From an uncultured Clostridia bacterium (GTDB lineage Bacteria > Bacillota > Clostridia > Lachnospirales > Lachnospiraceae), in assembly GCA_947643415.1 (NCBI GenBank), contig CANRWA010000001.1, positions 62,001-126,000 of the forward strand: a stretch of 64,000 bases of DNA. The letters are read 5' to 3'. How positions within the stretch are numbered: position 1 is the first letter of the stretch; every line of letters starts with the position of its first letter. The translations under genes were made by a program, and so were the position numbers. Below the pieces are notes generated by a model. That model did not search any database. It was given only the letters and a program-made list of their open reading frames with translations, and was not told where the DNA came from. Of this stretch, positions 18,054 through 26,053 are shown one piece after another.

Positions 18054-18632
18054 TCATATGCCTAGTAATTCTTTTATTTGTACACTCAAATTTTTTTCAT
18101 CTTTATTGTTGTCTATGCGGCGATGGCATCTCTCTGCCCATTCTTCTTCACGCAACTGCTTTCCCATGATAGACTCTGCTTTTTCCCTTGTATATCCACG
18201 GGAATCTCTGAGACGCCGGATCCTCGTCTCTTTGTCTGTATCGATCCACCAGATCTCATCACACAGGACATCACATCCTGTTTCAAAAAGGATCGCTGTC
18301 TCCAGTACAATAAGTGGCTCTTCCTTCCACTCTTCCAGCCTTCTCTCTATTTCCTTAAAGACATAAGGATGAACAATACGATTTAACAGCAGGCGCTTTG
18401 AGTCATCCTGATAGATCAGTGTCGCCAGCCTGTCCCGGCAGATATCCCCTTTGTCTGTAAAGACTTCCTCACCGAATTGTTCCCGGATCTCCCTCCATGC
18501 CGGCATCCCAGGTTCCATCACTTCATGCCCGATATCATCTGCCATCAGCAGTTTTGCCCTGTAATGTGAAGCGAGCAGGTTTAGAACTGTTGATTTTCCA
18601 CAACCTACTCCCCCCGTGACCCCAAGTACCAT
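18054..18632 (-). CDS. coaE: Dephospho-CoA kinase
   Basis: The enzyme phosphorylates dephospho-CoA, the last step of CoA synthesis. The P-loop GGVGCGKS lies at residues 7-14, with the CoaE pattern LLMADDIGHEVMEPG after it and the lid ETAILFETGCD. The start at MVLGV (18632) is preceded by GGAGGAGG; an in-frame ATG at 18659 would overlap the stem-loop repeat. It lies downstream of polA, a common Firmicute arrangement. Confidence 0.93.
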   Translation of the reverse strand: MVLGVTGGVGCGKSTVLNLLASHYRAKLLMADDIGHEVMEPGMPAWREIREQFGEEVFTDKGDICRDRLATLIYQDDSKRLLLNRIVHPYVFKEIERRLEEWKEEPLIVLETAILFETGCDVLCDEIWWIDTDKETRIRRLRDSRGYTREKAESIMGKQLREEEWAERCHRRIDNNKDEKNLSVQIKELLGI

Positions 18633-18654
18633 AATCCTCCTCCATTCACACACG

Positions 18655-18685
18655 CTCAACGGCGCCCATTTGAACCCACCGTGGA
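18655..18685 (-). repeat. Stem-loop repeat, copy 3
   Basis: The element starts immediately after the polA TAA and ends just before the coaE SD. On the minus strand the arms CTCCACGGT and GCCGTTGAG enclose GGGTTCAAATGGGC. The stem has one mismatch and a wobble. Confidence 0.55.
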
Positions 18686-18686
18686 G

Positions 18687-21386
18687 TTACTTTGCCTCAT
18701 ACCAACTGTCTCCCTGCTTCACTTCTGCGATCAGCGGTACCAGCAGGTCACAGGCATGCTCCATCTCGCTCTCCAGTATATCTTTCACTTCAGCAACTTC
18801 ATCCACATATGTTTCGATCAGAAGTTCATCGTGGATCTGAAGGATCAGGCGGGATTTATAATTACCCTCTTTTAATCTTCCAGCCACCCGTATCATAGCT
18901 ATCTTAATGATATCTGCTGCTGTTCCCTGGATTGGGGAATTCATGGCAATCCGCTCACCAAACTGGCGCTGCATAAAGTTCTTTGAGGAGATCTCCGGAA
19001 TGGGACGGCGTCTCCCATAAAGTGATGTGACATACCCTTTGCTCTTCCCATCTGCCACCATCTGATCCATAAAATCCTTAACCTTAGGATAGGTCTCAAA
19101 ATAATCCTCAATATATTTCTCTGCCTGTTTCTTTGTGATATTCAGGTCTCTTGACAGGCCAAACCCGCTGATTCCATATACGATACCGAAATTCACCGCC
19201 TTGGCATTCCGTCTCTGCAGATCCGTCACTTCCTCATACGGAGTGTGGAAAACAAGAGAAGCAGTCGCCCTGTGTACATCGGCATTTTCGCGGTATGCCC
19301 TGATCAGGCTCTCATCACCGGACATATGGGCGAGGACACGAAGCTCGATCTGGGAATAATCTGCATCCAGAAATACACATCCTTCCTCAGGTACAAAAAC
19401 CTTTCGGATCTGCCTTCCCAATTCCATACGGATCGGTATATTCTGAAGATTGGGTTCGGTACTGCTGAGCCTCCCTGTGGCTGTGATCGTCTGATTAAAG
19501 GTAGTATGGATCCTTCCATCCTTTTCATCAATAAAGGCATCCAATCCATCTGCATAAGTTGATTTCAGCTTTGCCAGTTGCCGGTATTCCAGTATCTGTT
19601 CAATAATAGGATCTTCAAAACGGAGTTTCTCTAATACCTCTGCTGATGTAGAATACCCTGTCTTTGTTTTTTTTCCATAGGGCATATGCATCTTGTCAAA
19701 AAGGATATTGCCAAGCTGCCTTGGAGAATTGATATTAAACTCTTCCCCTGCCTGCTGCCAGATCTCTTTTTCGAGTTCCTGAATGCGTATCCCCAATTTC
19801 TTACCATATTCCTTTAACGCCTGCCGCTGTACAAGTACTCCCCACTGTTCCATTTCATGCAAAGTAAATATAAGCGGCATCTCAATCTCTTCATACAGAG
19901 ACAGGGATTTGATCCTTTTTAACTCTTTCTTCAGCACAGGATAAGCCAGCGCATTCGTAACAGCACAATAGCTGACATAACGGACCAATTCCTCTTCTTT
20001 CTCCGCAAACGCTGTCTCCATGGGAATCTTTCCGAATAGCTGGCTATATGGATACATGGAAATATCCGCATATGCCTCTGCGATATCCTCCTCTGCAAAT
20101 CCCTTCTGTACCGGATTGATCAGATAGGCAGCTACATTCGTATCAAATGAATTCTGTACTGTTGCTTCTGGGAAGAAGCCAAGCTGGGATTTCAAGTCAT
20201 TTGCCACCAGTATATGCTTTTTCTGCAGTTCCCCAATAAGAGATATCACATCGTTTTCTGTGAGATGGCTTCCCATCCGGCAAAAGGCAATCTTCTCTTT
20301 ACCAAATGCCACTGCCATCCCCATCAGACGGCCCTCTCTCCCGGACATAAAAAGTGTCATCTGTCCGTTACCGTCTTGTGTCACATCACTGTCAGAACGA
20401 AAAACTGCCTTTATGCCTACAGGTTCACCTTTTTCAATGGAGGCAGCAAAACTCTCCCATTCCTTCTTCGTCCGGATTACCTCAAAATTTTTCTCCAGGC
20501 TTTTATCCCCTGCCGTATCTTGGTTAAATCGTTTCAATATTGACTTAATATCAAGGGACTGGATCAGATGGAACGCCTTACTGTTATACATATCCCCTAC
20601 CCTGCACTGCTCTGTTGTGATGCCAAGCCTGCAGTCTGTCTTGATAGTGGCAAGTTCTTTACTGAGTTTTGCCAGTTGTATATTGTTCTTCACTGCCTCC
20701 CTGGCGCGTTTGGCAGTGATCTCATCTGCATGGGCAATGACATTCTCCACTGTACCATAGAGAGTGAGCAACTTTAATGCTGTCTTCTCCCCCACACCTG
20801 GTACTCCCGGTATATTGTCGGATGAATCCCCCATAAGGCCTTTCATATCAATGATCTGGACAGGTGTCACTCCATATTTCTCAATCACATCCGCTGTATG
20901 GTAATCCTCTACCAGGGTTTTCCCACCTTTGGTCTTGGGAATCCTTACTTTGACCTTATCTGTAGCAAGCTGAAGTAAATCCCTGTCACCAGACACAACC
21001 ACCACAGCCAGCCCCTCTTTTTCTCCTTTGCGCGCCATGGTTCCCAGTATATCATCTGCCTCAATCCCCTCTTTGGAAAAGATGCAGATCTCCATCGCCT
21101 TTAAAACATCCCGGATCACAGGCATCTGCTCTGCCAGTTCCTCCGGCATCGGCTTTCTTGTGCCTTTATAAGCATCATACATTTCATGCCGGAAGGTTGG
21201 CGCCTTTTCATCAAATGCCACCATCATATGGCTGGGTTCTTCTTCCTCCATCACCTTAAACATAATATTTAAGAACCCGTAAACGGCATTCGTATGAAGC
21301 CCGTCCTTATTCGTCAGATCCGGCACACCGTAAAAGGCACGGTTCATAATGCTGTTTCCGTCAATCAAAACTAGTTTATTTTCCAA
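18687..21386 (-). CDS. polA: DNA polymerase I
   Basis: The 899-residue protein has the 5'-3' exonuclease domain (about 1-290, with the helix-hairpin-helix GVPGVGEKTALKLL), a middle domain like the 3'-5' exonuclease (about 300-510), and the polymerase domain. Motif A DADYSQIELR and motif C QIHDELL are intact. The middle domain appears degenerate, as in many Gram-positive PolAs. The start is a TTG at 21386 with AGGAG spaced 7 nt. It functions in Okazaki-fragment processing and repair, and is first of a polA-coaE-ftsA-like run. Confidence 0.95.
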   Translation of the reverse strand: MENKLVLIDGNSIMNRAFYGVPDLTNKDGLHTNAVYGFLNIMFKVMEEEEPSHMMVAFDEKAPTFRHEMYDAYKGTRKPMPEELAEQMPVIRDVLKAMEICIFSKEGIEADDILGTMARKGEKEGLAVVVVSGDRDLLQLATDKVKVRIPKTKGGKTLVEDYHTADVIEKYGVTPVQIIDMKGLMGDSSDNIPGVPGVGEKTALKLLTLYGTVENVIAHADEITAKRAREAVKNNIQLAKLSKELATIKTDCRLGITTEQCRVGDMYNSKAFHLIQSLDIKSILKRFNQDTAGDKSLEKNFEVIRTKKEWESFAASIEKGEPVGIKAVFRSDSDVTQDGNGQMTLFMSGREGRLMGMAVAFGKEKIAFCRMGSHLTENDVISLIGELQKKHILVANDLKSQLGFFPEATVQNSFDTNVAAYLINPVQKGFAEEDIAEAYADISMYPYSQLFGKIPMETAFAEKEEELVRYVSYCAVTNALAYPVLKKELKRIKSLSLYEEIEMPLIFTLHEMEQWGVLVQRQALKEYGKKLGIRIQELEKEIWQQAGEEFNINSPRQLGNILFDKMHMPYGKKTKTGYSTSAEVLEKLRFEDPIIEQILEYRQLAKLKSTYADGLDAFIDEKDGRIHTTFNQTITATGRLSSTEPNLQNIPIRMELGRQIRKVFVPEEGCVFLDADYSQIELRVLAHMSGDESLIRAYRENADVHRATASLVFHTPYEEVTDLQRRNAKAVNFGIVYGISGFGLSRDLNITKKQAEKYIEDYFETYPKVKDFMDQMVADGKSKGYVTSLYGRRRPIPEISSKNFMQRQFGERIAMNSPIQGTAADIIKIAMIRVAGRLKEGNYKSRLILQIHDELLIETYVDEVAEVKDILESEMEHACDLLVPLIAEVKQGDSWYEAK

Positions 21387-21502
21387 GATGCAACTCCTTT
21401 TCCTTTATCATATATTTCACCTGCCCCTTTCCCCTGATCTCGGAACAGATCACGATATATACTATAGAATACATTGTTTTGCCTGTTTTTTCAAGAAAAT
21501 TC

Positions 21503-21531
21503 TTGACACTTCCCAGAAAAGATGATATGAT
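21503..21531 (+). promoter_or_regulatory. Promoter of tRNA-Leu
   Basis: TTGACA (21503-21508), 17-nt spacer and TATGAT (21526-21531) make a near-perfect promoter 15 nt before the tRNA. Confidence 0.85.
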
Positions 21532-21546
21532 TACATTCGTTGCTAA

Positions 21547-21630
21547 GCGGATGTGGCGGAATTGGCAGACGCACAAGACTCAAAATCTTGCGGTGGCAAC
21601 ATCGTGCGGGTTCAAGTCCCGCCATCCGCA
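21547..21630 (+). tRNA. tRNA-Leu (anticodon CAA)
   Basis: The acceptor stem GCGGATG/CATCCGC closes an 84-nt cloverleaf. The D-loop has GGCGGAATTGGCAGAC, the anticodon stem CAAGA/TCTTG encloses CTCAAAA (anticodon CAA, reading UUG), there is a long class II variable arm, and the T-loop is GGTTCAAGTCC. The 3' CCA is not encoded. It is a single-gene unit with its own promoter and terminator. Confidence 0.96.
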
Positions 21631-21631
21631 T

Positions 21632-21672
21632 AAAAGGGAAACAACCAGAAAAGATTGTTTCCCTTTTACTTT
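21632..21672 (+). terminator. Intrinsic terminator of tRNA-Leu
   Basis: AAAAGGGAAACAA and TTGTTTCCCTTTT form a 13-bp stem with a 10-nt loop, followed by ACTTTT. It starts 2 nt after the tRNA. Confidence 0.88.
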
Positions 21673-21675
21673 TAT

Positions 21676-21713
21676 GTCAGCTCAACGGCGCCAATTTGAA
21701 CCCGCCATTGAAC
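21676..21713 (-). repeat. Stem-loop repeat, copy 4
   Basis: It lies about 10 nt past the stop of the polyphosphate gene. On the minus strand AGTTCAATGGC pairs fully with GCCGTTGAGCT over 11 bp using two G-U wobbles; the plus strand would have mismatches there. The loop is GGGTTCAAATTGGC. Confidence 0.62.
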
Positions 21714-21723
21714 TAGATGAAAA

Positions 21724-23181
21724 TTACTTCACCTTCTTTAACGCCTTCTCCAACGCCTCTACTACGATCTCCATTACCTTGATCCTGGCATAAAGTTTGG
21801 AATTCGCTTCAATAATATGCCATGGGGCATCTTTGGTCGAAGTGCGTACGATCATCTCATCTACTGCTTTCTCGTACTCATCCCATTTGTCCCGGTTACG
21901 CCAGTCCTCATCTGTGATCTTCCACTGTTTCTCCGGTGTCTCCTGACGCTGGCGGAACCGCTCTGCCTGTTCATCTTTGTCAATATGCATCCAGAATTTC
22001 AGCACAACAGCACCGGCACTCACAAGATTGGCCTCCATATTATTAATCTCCGCATAAGCGCGCCGCCATTCCTGTTCTGTGGCAAATCCCTCGATCCGCT
22101 CCACCAGCACCCTTCCATACCATGTGCGATCAAAGATCGCCATATGTCCGTCTTTCGGAAATCTCTCCCAGAAACGCCACAGATAGTGATGTGCTTTCTC
22201 AATATCGTTGGGAGAAGCAACCGGAACCACTTCATACCCCCGTGGATCGATGCTCTGTGTGATCCTCTTGATCGCACCGCCTTTCCCCCCGGCATCCCAG
22301 CCTTCAAAAGCAAGGATCACAGGAACACGTTTCAGATACATCTCATTGTGCAGGATTCCCAGTTTTTTCTGAAGCACTTTCTTCCTGTCCTTATATTCCT
22401 GCGGCTCAATATCCAAAGACAAGTCTACTCCCTGCAGCACACCGCTGAGCAGATCATCCGTCAATGGCGGTTCTGTATACTCTGCCCGGACTGTGCCATG
22501 TTCTTTTCTATTAATAGCATCCATCAGACACCCTGTCACAGTGGTCATGATCTTGCAGATCGCATACTTCTTATCCATTGCTTCAATGATCGTCCATGGC
22601 GCATTCGGCGTATCCGTCTGGACAATCATTTTGTCGAACCGTTCCATCCAGATATCGTAATCCTTATTTTTCTCCCAGTCTTTCTTTGTCACACGCCAGC
22701 TTGTACTCTTGTCCTTATCCAGTGCTTCCAGACGTTTTTTCTGTTCCTTCTTTGTGATTCCCAGGAAAAATTTAATGAGTACCACGCCATCATCCGTGAA
22801 CTGTTTTTCATACAGGCGCACCTCCTCTGGTGTCAGCCTGCCGTCACCCAGTCCCTGATACCAACTGTGGTCAAAGATATGGATCCTTCCCCTCGCTGGC
22901 ATCTTCGTATGGTAACGCCAGAGATACGGATGTCTCAAATCCTCCTCATATTCCTTCTCCATGGTATAAACTTGAAATCCCCTTGGATCTAAAGGCTGGA
23001 TCATCTTATTGATCATTGTCCCCTTTCCTGCCGCCTCAAACCCCTCAAAAACAATTGTGACCGGAATACCCAGCTCTTTGCATTTTCTCTGCAATTCCCC
23101 CATCTGGATACGAAGATGTGCCATCCTGTCATTATAATCCTGCCACTCTGCTTTCTTCTTCAAGTTAATCTGTTTCAACAT
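21724..23181 (-). CDS. pap: Polyphosphate:AMP phosphotransferase (two-domain PPK2)
   Basis: Two fused PPK2 domains are present, the layout of Pap, which transfers phosphate from polyphosphate to AMP to give ADP. Walker A loops are GFEAAGKG (47-54) and GWDAGGKG (294-301). The second domain has the usual FDRTWY (350-355), but the first reads FDHSWY (103-108), with the lid Arg replaced by His105, so the second domain is more likely catalytic. The ATG at 23181 has AAGGAGGG spaced 6 nt; an upstream TTG at 23187 is also in frame. It is probably its own transcription unit. Confidence 0.88.
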   Translation of the reverse strand: MLKQINLKKKAEWQDYNDRMAHLRIQMGELQRKCKELGIPVTIVFEGFEAAGKGTMINKMIQPLDPRGFQVYTMEKEYEEDLRHPYLWRYHTKMPARGRIHIFDHSWYQGLGDGRLTPEEVRLYEKQFTDDGVVLIKFFLGITKKEQKKRLEALDKDKSTSWRVTKKDWEKNKDYDIWMERFDKMIVQTDTPNAPWTIIEAMDKKYAICKIMTTVTGCLMDAINRKEHGTVRAEYTEPPLTDDLLSGVLQGVDLSLDIEPQEYKDRKKVLQKKLGILHNEMYLKRVPVILAFEGWDAGGKGGAIKRITQSIDPRGYEVVPVASPNDIEKAHHYLWRFWERFPKDGHMAIFDRTWYGRVLVERIEGFATEQEWRRAYAEINNMEANLVSAGAVVLKFWMHIDKDEQAERFRQRQETPEKQWKITDEDWRNRDKWDEYEKAVDEMIVRTSTKDAPWHIIEANSKLYARIKVMEIVVEALEKALKKVK

Positions 23182-23232
23182 AAGCAACCCTCCTTATATT
23201 TTTTTGCTGATAGTAAGAATTGCGTACGACTT

Positions 23233-24714
23233 CTACCAATAGGCGTTAAAGATCTCTTTGGCAATGGGAACAGCATAGGTGCTCCCTGTGCCCGCTGCCT
23301 CCACAACAATACTTACCACCAGTTTTTTCCCATCTTTCTCTGCATATCCCACAAACCATGCATGGGAATCTTTTGTTCCATTCTGGAACTCTGCCGATCC
23401 GGTCTTTCCTCCCGCTTTGTATGGAGTTCCACGGTAAAGGGAATGTGCTGTTCCCTCTGTCACCGTGGCACGCATCAGCTTTTTCAGTTCCTTTGCCTCC
23501 TCTTCCGTGATAGGGGTTGAATCCGCAACCGGTTCATAAGACTCCAACACAGCCCCATCCGAATCCTCAATATGGTCCACCAGATATGGCCGCATCAATG
23601 TCCCCTTATTGACAGCAGCACAGACAAGAAGTGCGTTCTGCAATGGTGTCACAAGGGTATCTCCCTGCCCGATGGATACCTGCATGATATCTCCCTTTGC
23701 CGTGCTGTCTGTAATTGTAAAACGGGACGAACTCTGTTCTAGTTTCTGCAGTGGTGTGTTTTTATTATAATAAAGGGATTCACAAAGCTTTCTCCATCCA
23801 TCCGGATCGAGACTACTGCCAATCTGGCAGAATGCCGCATTACAGGATTCTGCAAATGCCTCTGTAAGATCAACACCGCCGTGAACCTCCCCGCCATAAC
23901 ATTTGATACGGTTCTCTCCTGTTCCGATGCTGCCTGTACAAGTGTACCGAAATTTATTATATGTCTCCTGTTCCCTCATATATTCCAGGGCTGTGTACAA
24001 TTTAAATGTGGATCCCGGCGGATACAGCCCCTGGGCCGCACGGTTATAAAGCACAGAATCCTCTCCAGCATCTGCTGTCAACTGATCCCACCTGGCATCC
24101 GTCAGGCCATTGGGATCATAGGTCGGCTTGCTGACCATGGCAAGGATCTTCCCTGTCTCAGGATCCAGTGCCACCACAGCTCCCTTCCGTGATCCAAGGG
24201 CATCACTGGCTGCCTGTGACAATCTCAGGTTCAAAGTCGTCACTACATTATTTCCCGGGTTCTTCTTTCCCCGCAATTCATTATATATGCCGATAAGGGG
24301 ATTCACATTCGATGTCAGCATCGTATAGCTCTCTGTAGATTCCAGTCCCGTCTTCCCATGGGAAAGACGCCCCACAGCATGGGCAAAAAGACCATCATAG
24401 GGATACTCTCTTGTCTCATTCCCCTTCTTGTCTGTCTTTGTCCGCGCCAGCTCCTTTCCATCGGCAGAAAGGATACTGCCACGTGCCACGCGCTTTGCCA
24501 GCAGTTCCTGCCGTTTATTGCGGGGATTATTCAGCACCTGGTCTGTATCACTCATCACAAACCACACCATATATCCTGCCATCACAAGAAAAAGGATCAT
24601 AAAGAGATAGGTGACAACCGCCATCTCCCGGTTGAGACGTTTACCTCCCGTTCCTGCGTCCTTTATCTGTTTTTCTTCCTGTACTCCGTCCTGCGGTTTT
24701 CGTTTCCTGTTCAA
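23233..24714 (-). CDS. Penicillin-binding protein 2-type transpeptidase
   Basis: One N-terminal membrane anchor (about 32-53) precedes a dimerisation domain and a transpeptidase domain. The motifs STFK (with catalytic Ser in PPGSTFKLY), SCN and KTGSAE are intact. The size (about 493) fits the short PbpA/SpoVD-like class B PBPs. The start is a TTG at 24714 with GGAGGAGG spaced 8 nt, inside the end of the FtsW/RodA gene, giving a 74-nt overlap. Together with its SEDS partner it would build septal or lateral-wall peptidoglycan. Confidence 0.9.
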   Translation of the reverse strand: MNRKRKPQDGVQEEKQIKDAGTGGKRLNREMAVVTYLFMILFLVMAGYMVWFVMSDTDQVLNNPRNKRQELLAKRVARGSILSADGKELARTKTDKKGNETREYPYDGLFAHAVGRLSHGKTGLESTESYTMLTSNVNPLIGIYNELRGKKNPGNNVVTTLNLRLSQAASDALGSRKGAVVALDPETGKILAMVSKPTYDPNGLTDARWDQLTADAGEDSVLYNRAAQGLYPPGSTFKLYTALEYMREQETYNKFRYTCTGSIGTGENRIKCYGGEVHGGVDLTEAFAESCNAAFCQIGSSLDPDGWRKLCESLYYNKNTPLQKLEQSSSRFTITDSTAKGDIMQVSIGQGDTLVTPLQNALLVCAAVNKGTLMRPYLVDHIEDSDGAVLESYEPVADSTPITEEEAKELKKLMRATVTEGTAHSLYRGTPYKAGGKTGSAEFQNGTKDSHAWFVGYAEKDGKKLVVSIVVEAAGTGSTYAVPIAKEIFNAYW

Positions 24715-26053
24715 GCTTTGTCACCTCCTCCCTGCCATTCATCACATACATTCCCTGTATGATACTGAAGATCACAATGGTAGTAATGATAGAACTCCCT
24801 CCATAACTCACCAGTGGCAGGGTCACACCTGTAGATGGGATAAATTTCGTCACACCTCCAATACAGAGGAATACCTGAAAGATAAATACAACACTGAGCC
24901 CAAACGCTGTCAGCTTATAAAACCGTTTCTTCATCTTCATGGCAATATTCACAAACATAATATAACTGCTGATATAGACAAGGATCAGACACACAGAAAA
25001 GATAACCCCCAATTCCTCTGATATCGCTGCAAAGATAAAATCACTCTCTGCCACAGGGATCGTAGAAGGCATCCCCTGTCCCAGCCCCATGCCAAAAAAA
25101 CCGCCAGTTCCAATGGCAAAGAGACTCTGGCATACCTGATGGCCTTCGTTTGTAATATGCCCCCATGGATCCTGCCATGCCACCACCCTGGTACGGACAT
25201 GGCTGAAAAGATGATAGGCTGCCATAGAAGCAGCAGCACCAGCACCAAGACCGGCAGCCAGATACAGTGGCTGCATGGTAGCGATATAAAGCACCACAAG
25301 ATATGTGATAAAGTAGATCAGGGCAGCACCCAGATCCTTCTCCACTACCAGGATCACAACATGGACAGCGGCAAATGCAGTGATGACCACAATACTCTTA
25401 AACGTTTCTTTTCTTTCCGCAGCGCCGGCTCCTGTTGTCTTCGACAGCATCGCTGCCATAAAAAAAACATAGATAATCTTCACAAATTCGGATGGCTGCA
25501 ACTGGATTCCCCCAATGGAGATCCAGTTTACCGCTCCATAATGTTCCTCGCCGATCACAAATACCAGAAGCAGCAGTAAAATTCCCACAAGGGCATACTG
25601 CCAGCCAAGTTTCTCCCAGATCGTAAACCGTTCGATAAATAAGGGAACAAAAAGACAGATTCCCATTGCCGCTGTTGCCATCACAAGCTGTTTGATGGCA
25701 TACTCATACTGCAGCCGTCCCAACATGATAAAACCTATGCTCATGCACATCATCATATTGTTCAGAACCAGCTTTGACAACCCTTTATAAAAAATCTGGT
25801 AGATGATGGCAAAAACTATGCAAAAGGCCAGTTCCAGCAATAATAAAATAACATATTTCAGTTCTTTCGTCTCTATGATCAGAACTCCGCCACACAGCAT
25901 CAGGATCATAATATTCAGCGTGCGCTGTATGCGGAATACCCTGTCTTTTCCTTCTTGTGTCTTTCTGGCGAAAGCACGGAAACAATAGAATGTATATACC
26001 GCAAACAATATAATGATCACATAGCGCGAAAGTTCAGCTATCAAAAGTTCCAT
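24641..26053 (-). CDS. FtsW/RodA/SpoVE family SEDS glycosyltransferase
   Basis: The 470-residue protein has about ten membrane segments. SEDS hallmarks include the VEKDLGAALIYF segment (putative catalytic Asp region), NEGHQVCQSLFAIGTGG and PSTGVTLPLVSYGGSS. A long basic tail (TGRKTDKGRRNGR) ends the protein and overlaps the PBP start. The ATG at 26053 overlaps the U32 gene by 13 nt. It polymerises lipid II with its cognate class B PBP. FtsW, RodA and SpoVE cannot be separated by sequence reading alone. Confidence 0.9.
   Translation of the reverse strand: MELLIAELSRYVIIILFAVYTFYCFRAFARKTQEGKDRVFRIQRTLNIMILMLCGGVLIIETKELKYVILLLLELAFCIVFAIIYQIFYKGLSKLVLNNMMMCMSIGFIMLGRLQYEYAIKQLVMATAAMGICLFVPLFIERFTIWEKLGWQYALVGILLLLLVFVIGEEHYGAVNWISIGGIQLQPSEFVKIIYVFFMAAMLSKTTGAGAAERKETFKSIVVITAFAAVHVVILVVEKDLGAALIYFITYLVVLYIATMQPLYLAAGLGAGAAASMAAYHLFSHVRTRVVAWQDPWGHITNEGHQVCQSLFAIGTGGFFGMGLGQGMPSTIPVAESDFIFAAISEELGVIFSVCLILVYISSYIMFVNIAMKMKKRFYKLTAFGLSVVFIFQVFLCIGGVTKFIPSTGVTLPLVSYGGSSIITTIVIFSIIQGMYVMNGREEVTKLEQETKTAGRSTGRKTDKGRRNGR

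Noticed and set aside
21817-22992. Long plus-strand open frame inside the polyphosphate gene
   Set aside because: Antisense shadow of the pap gene; no SD or family pattern.
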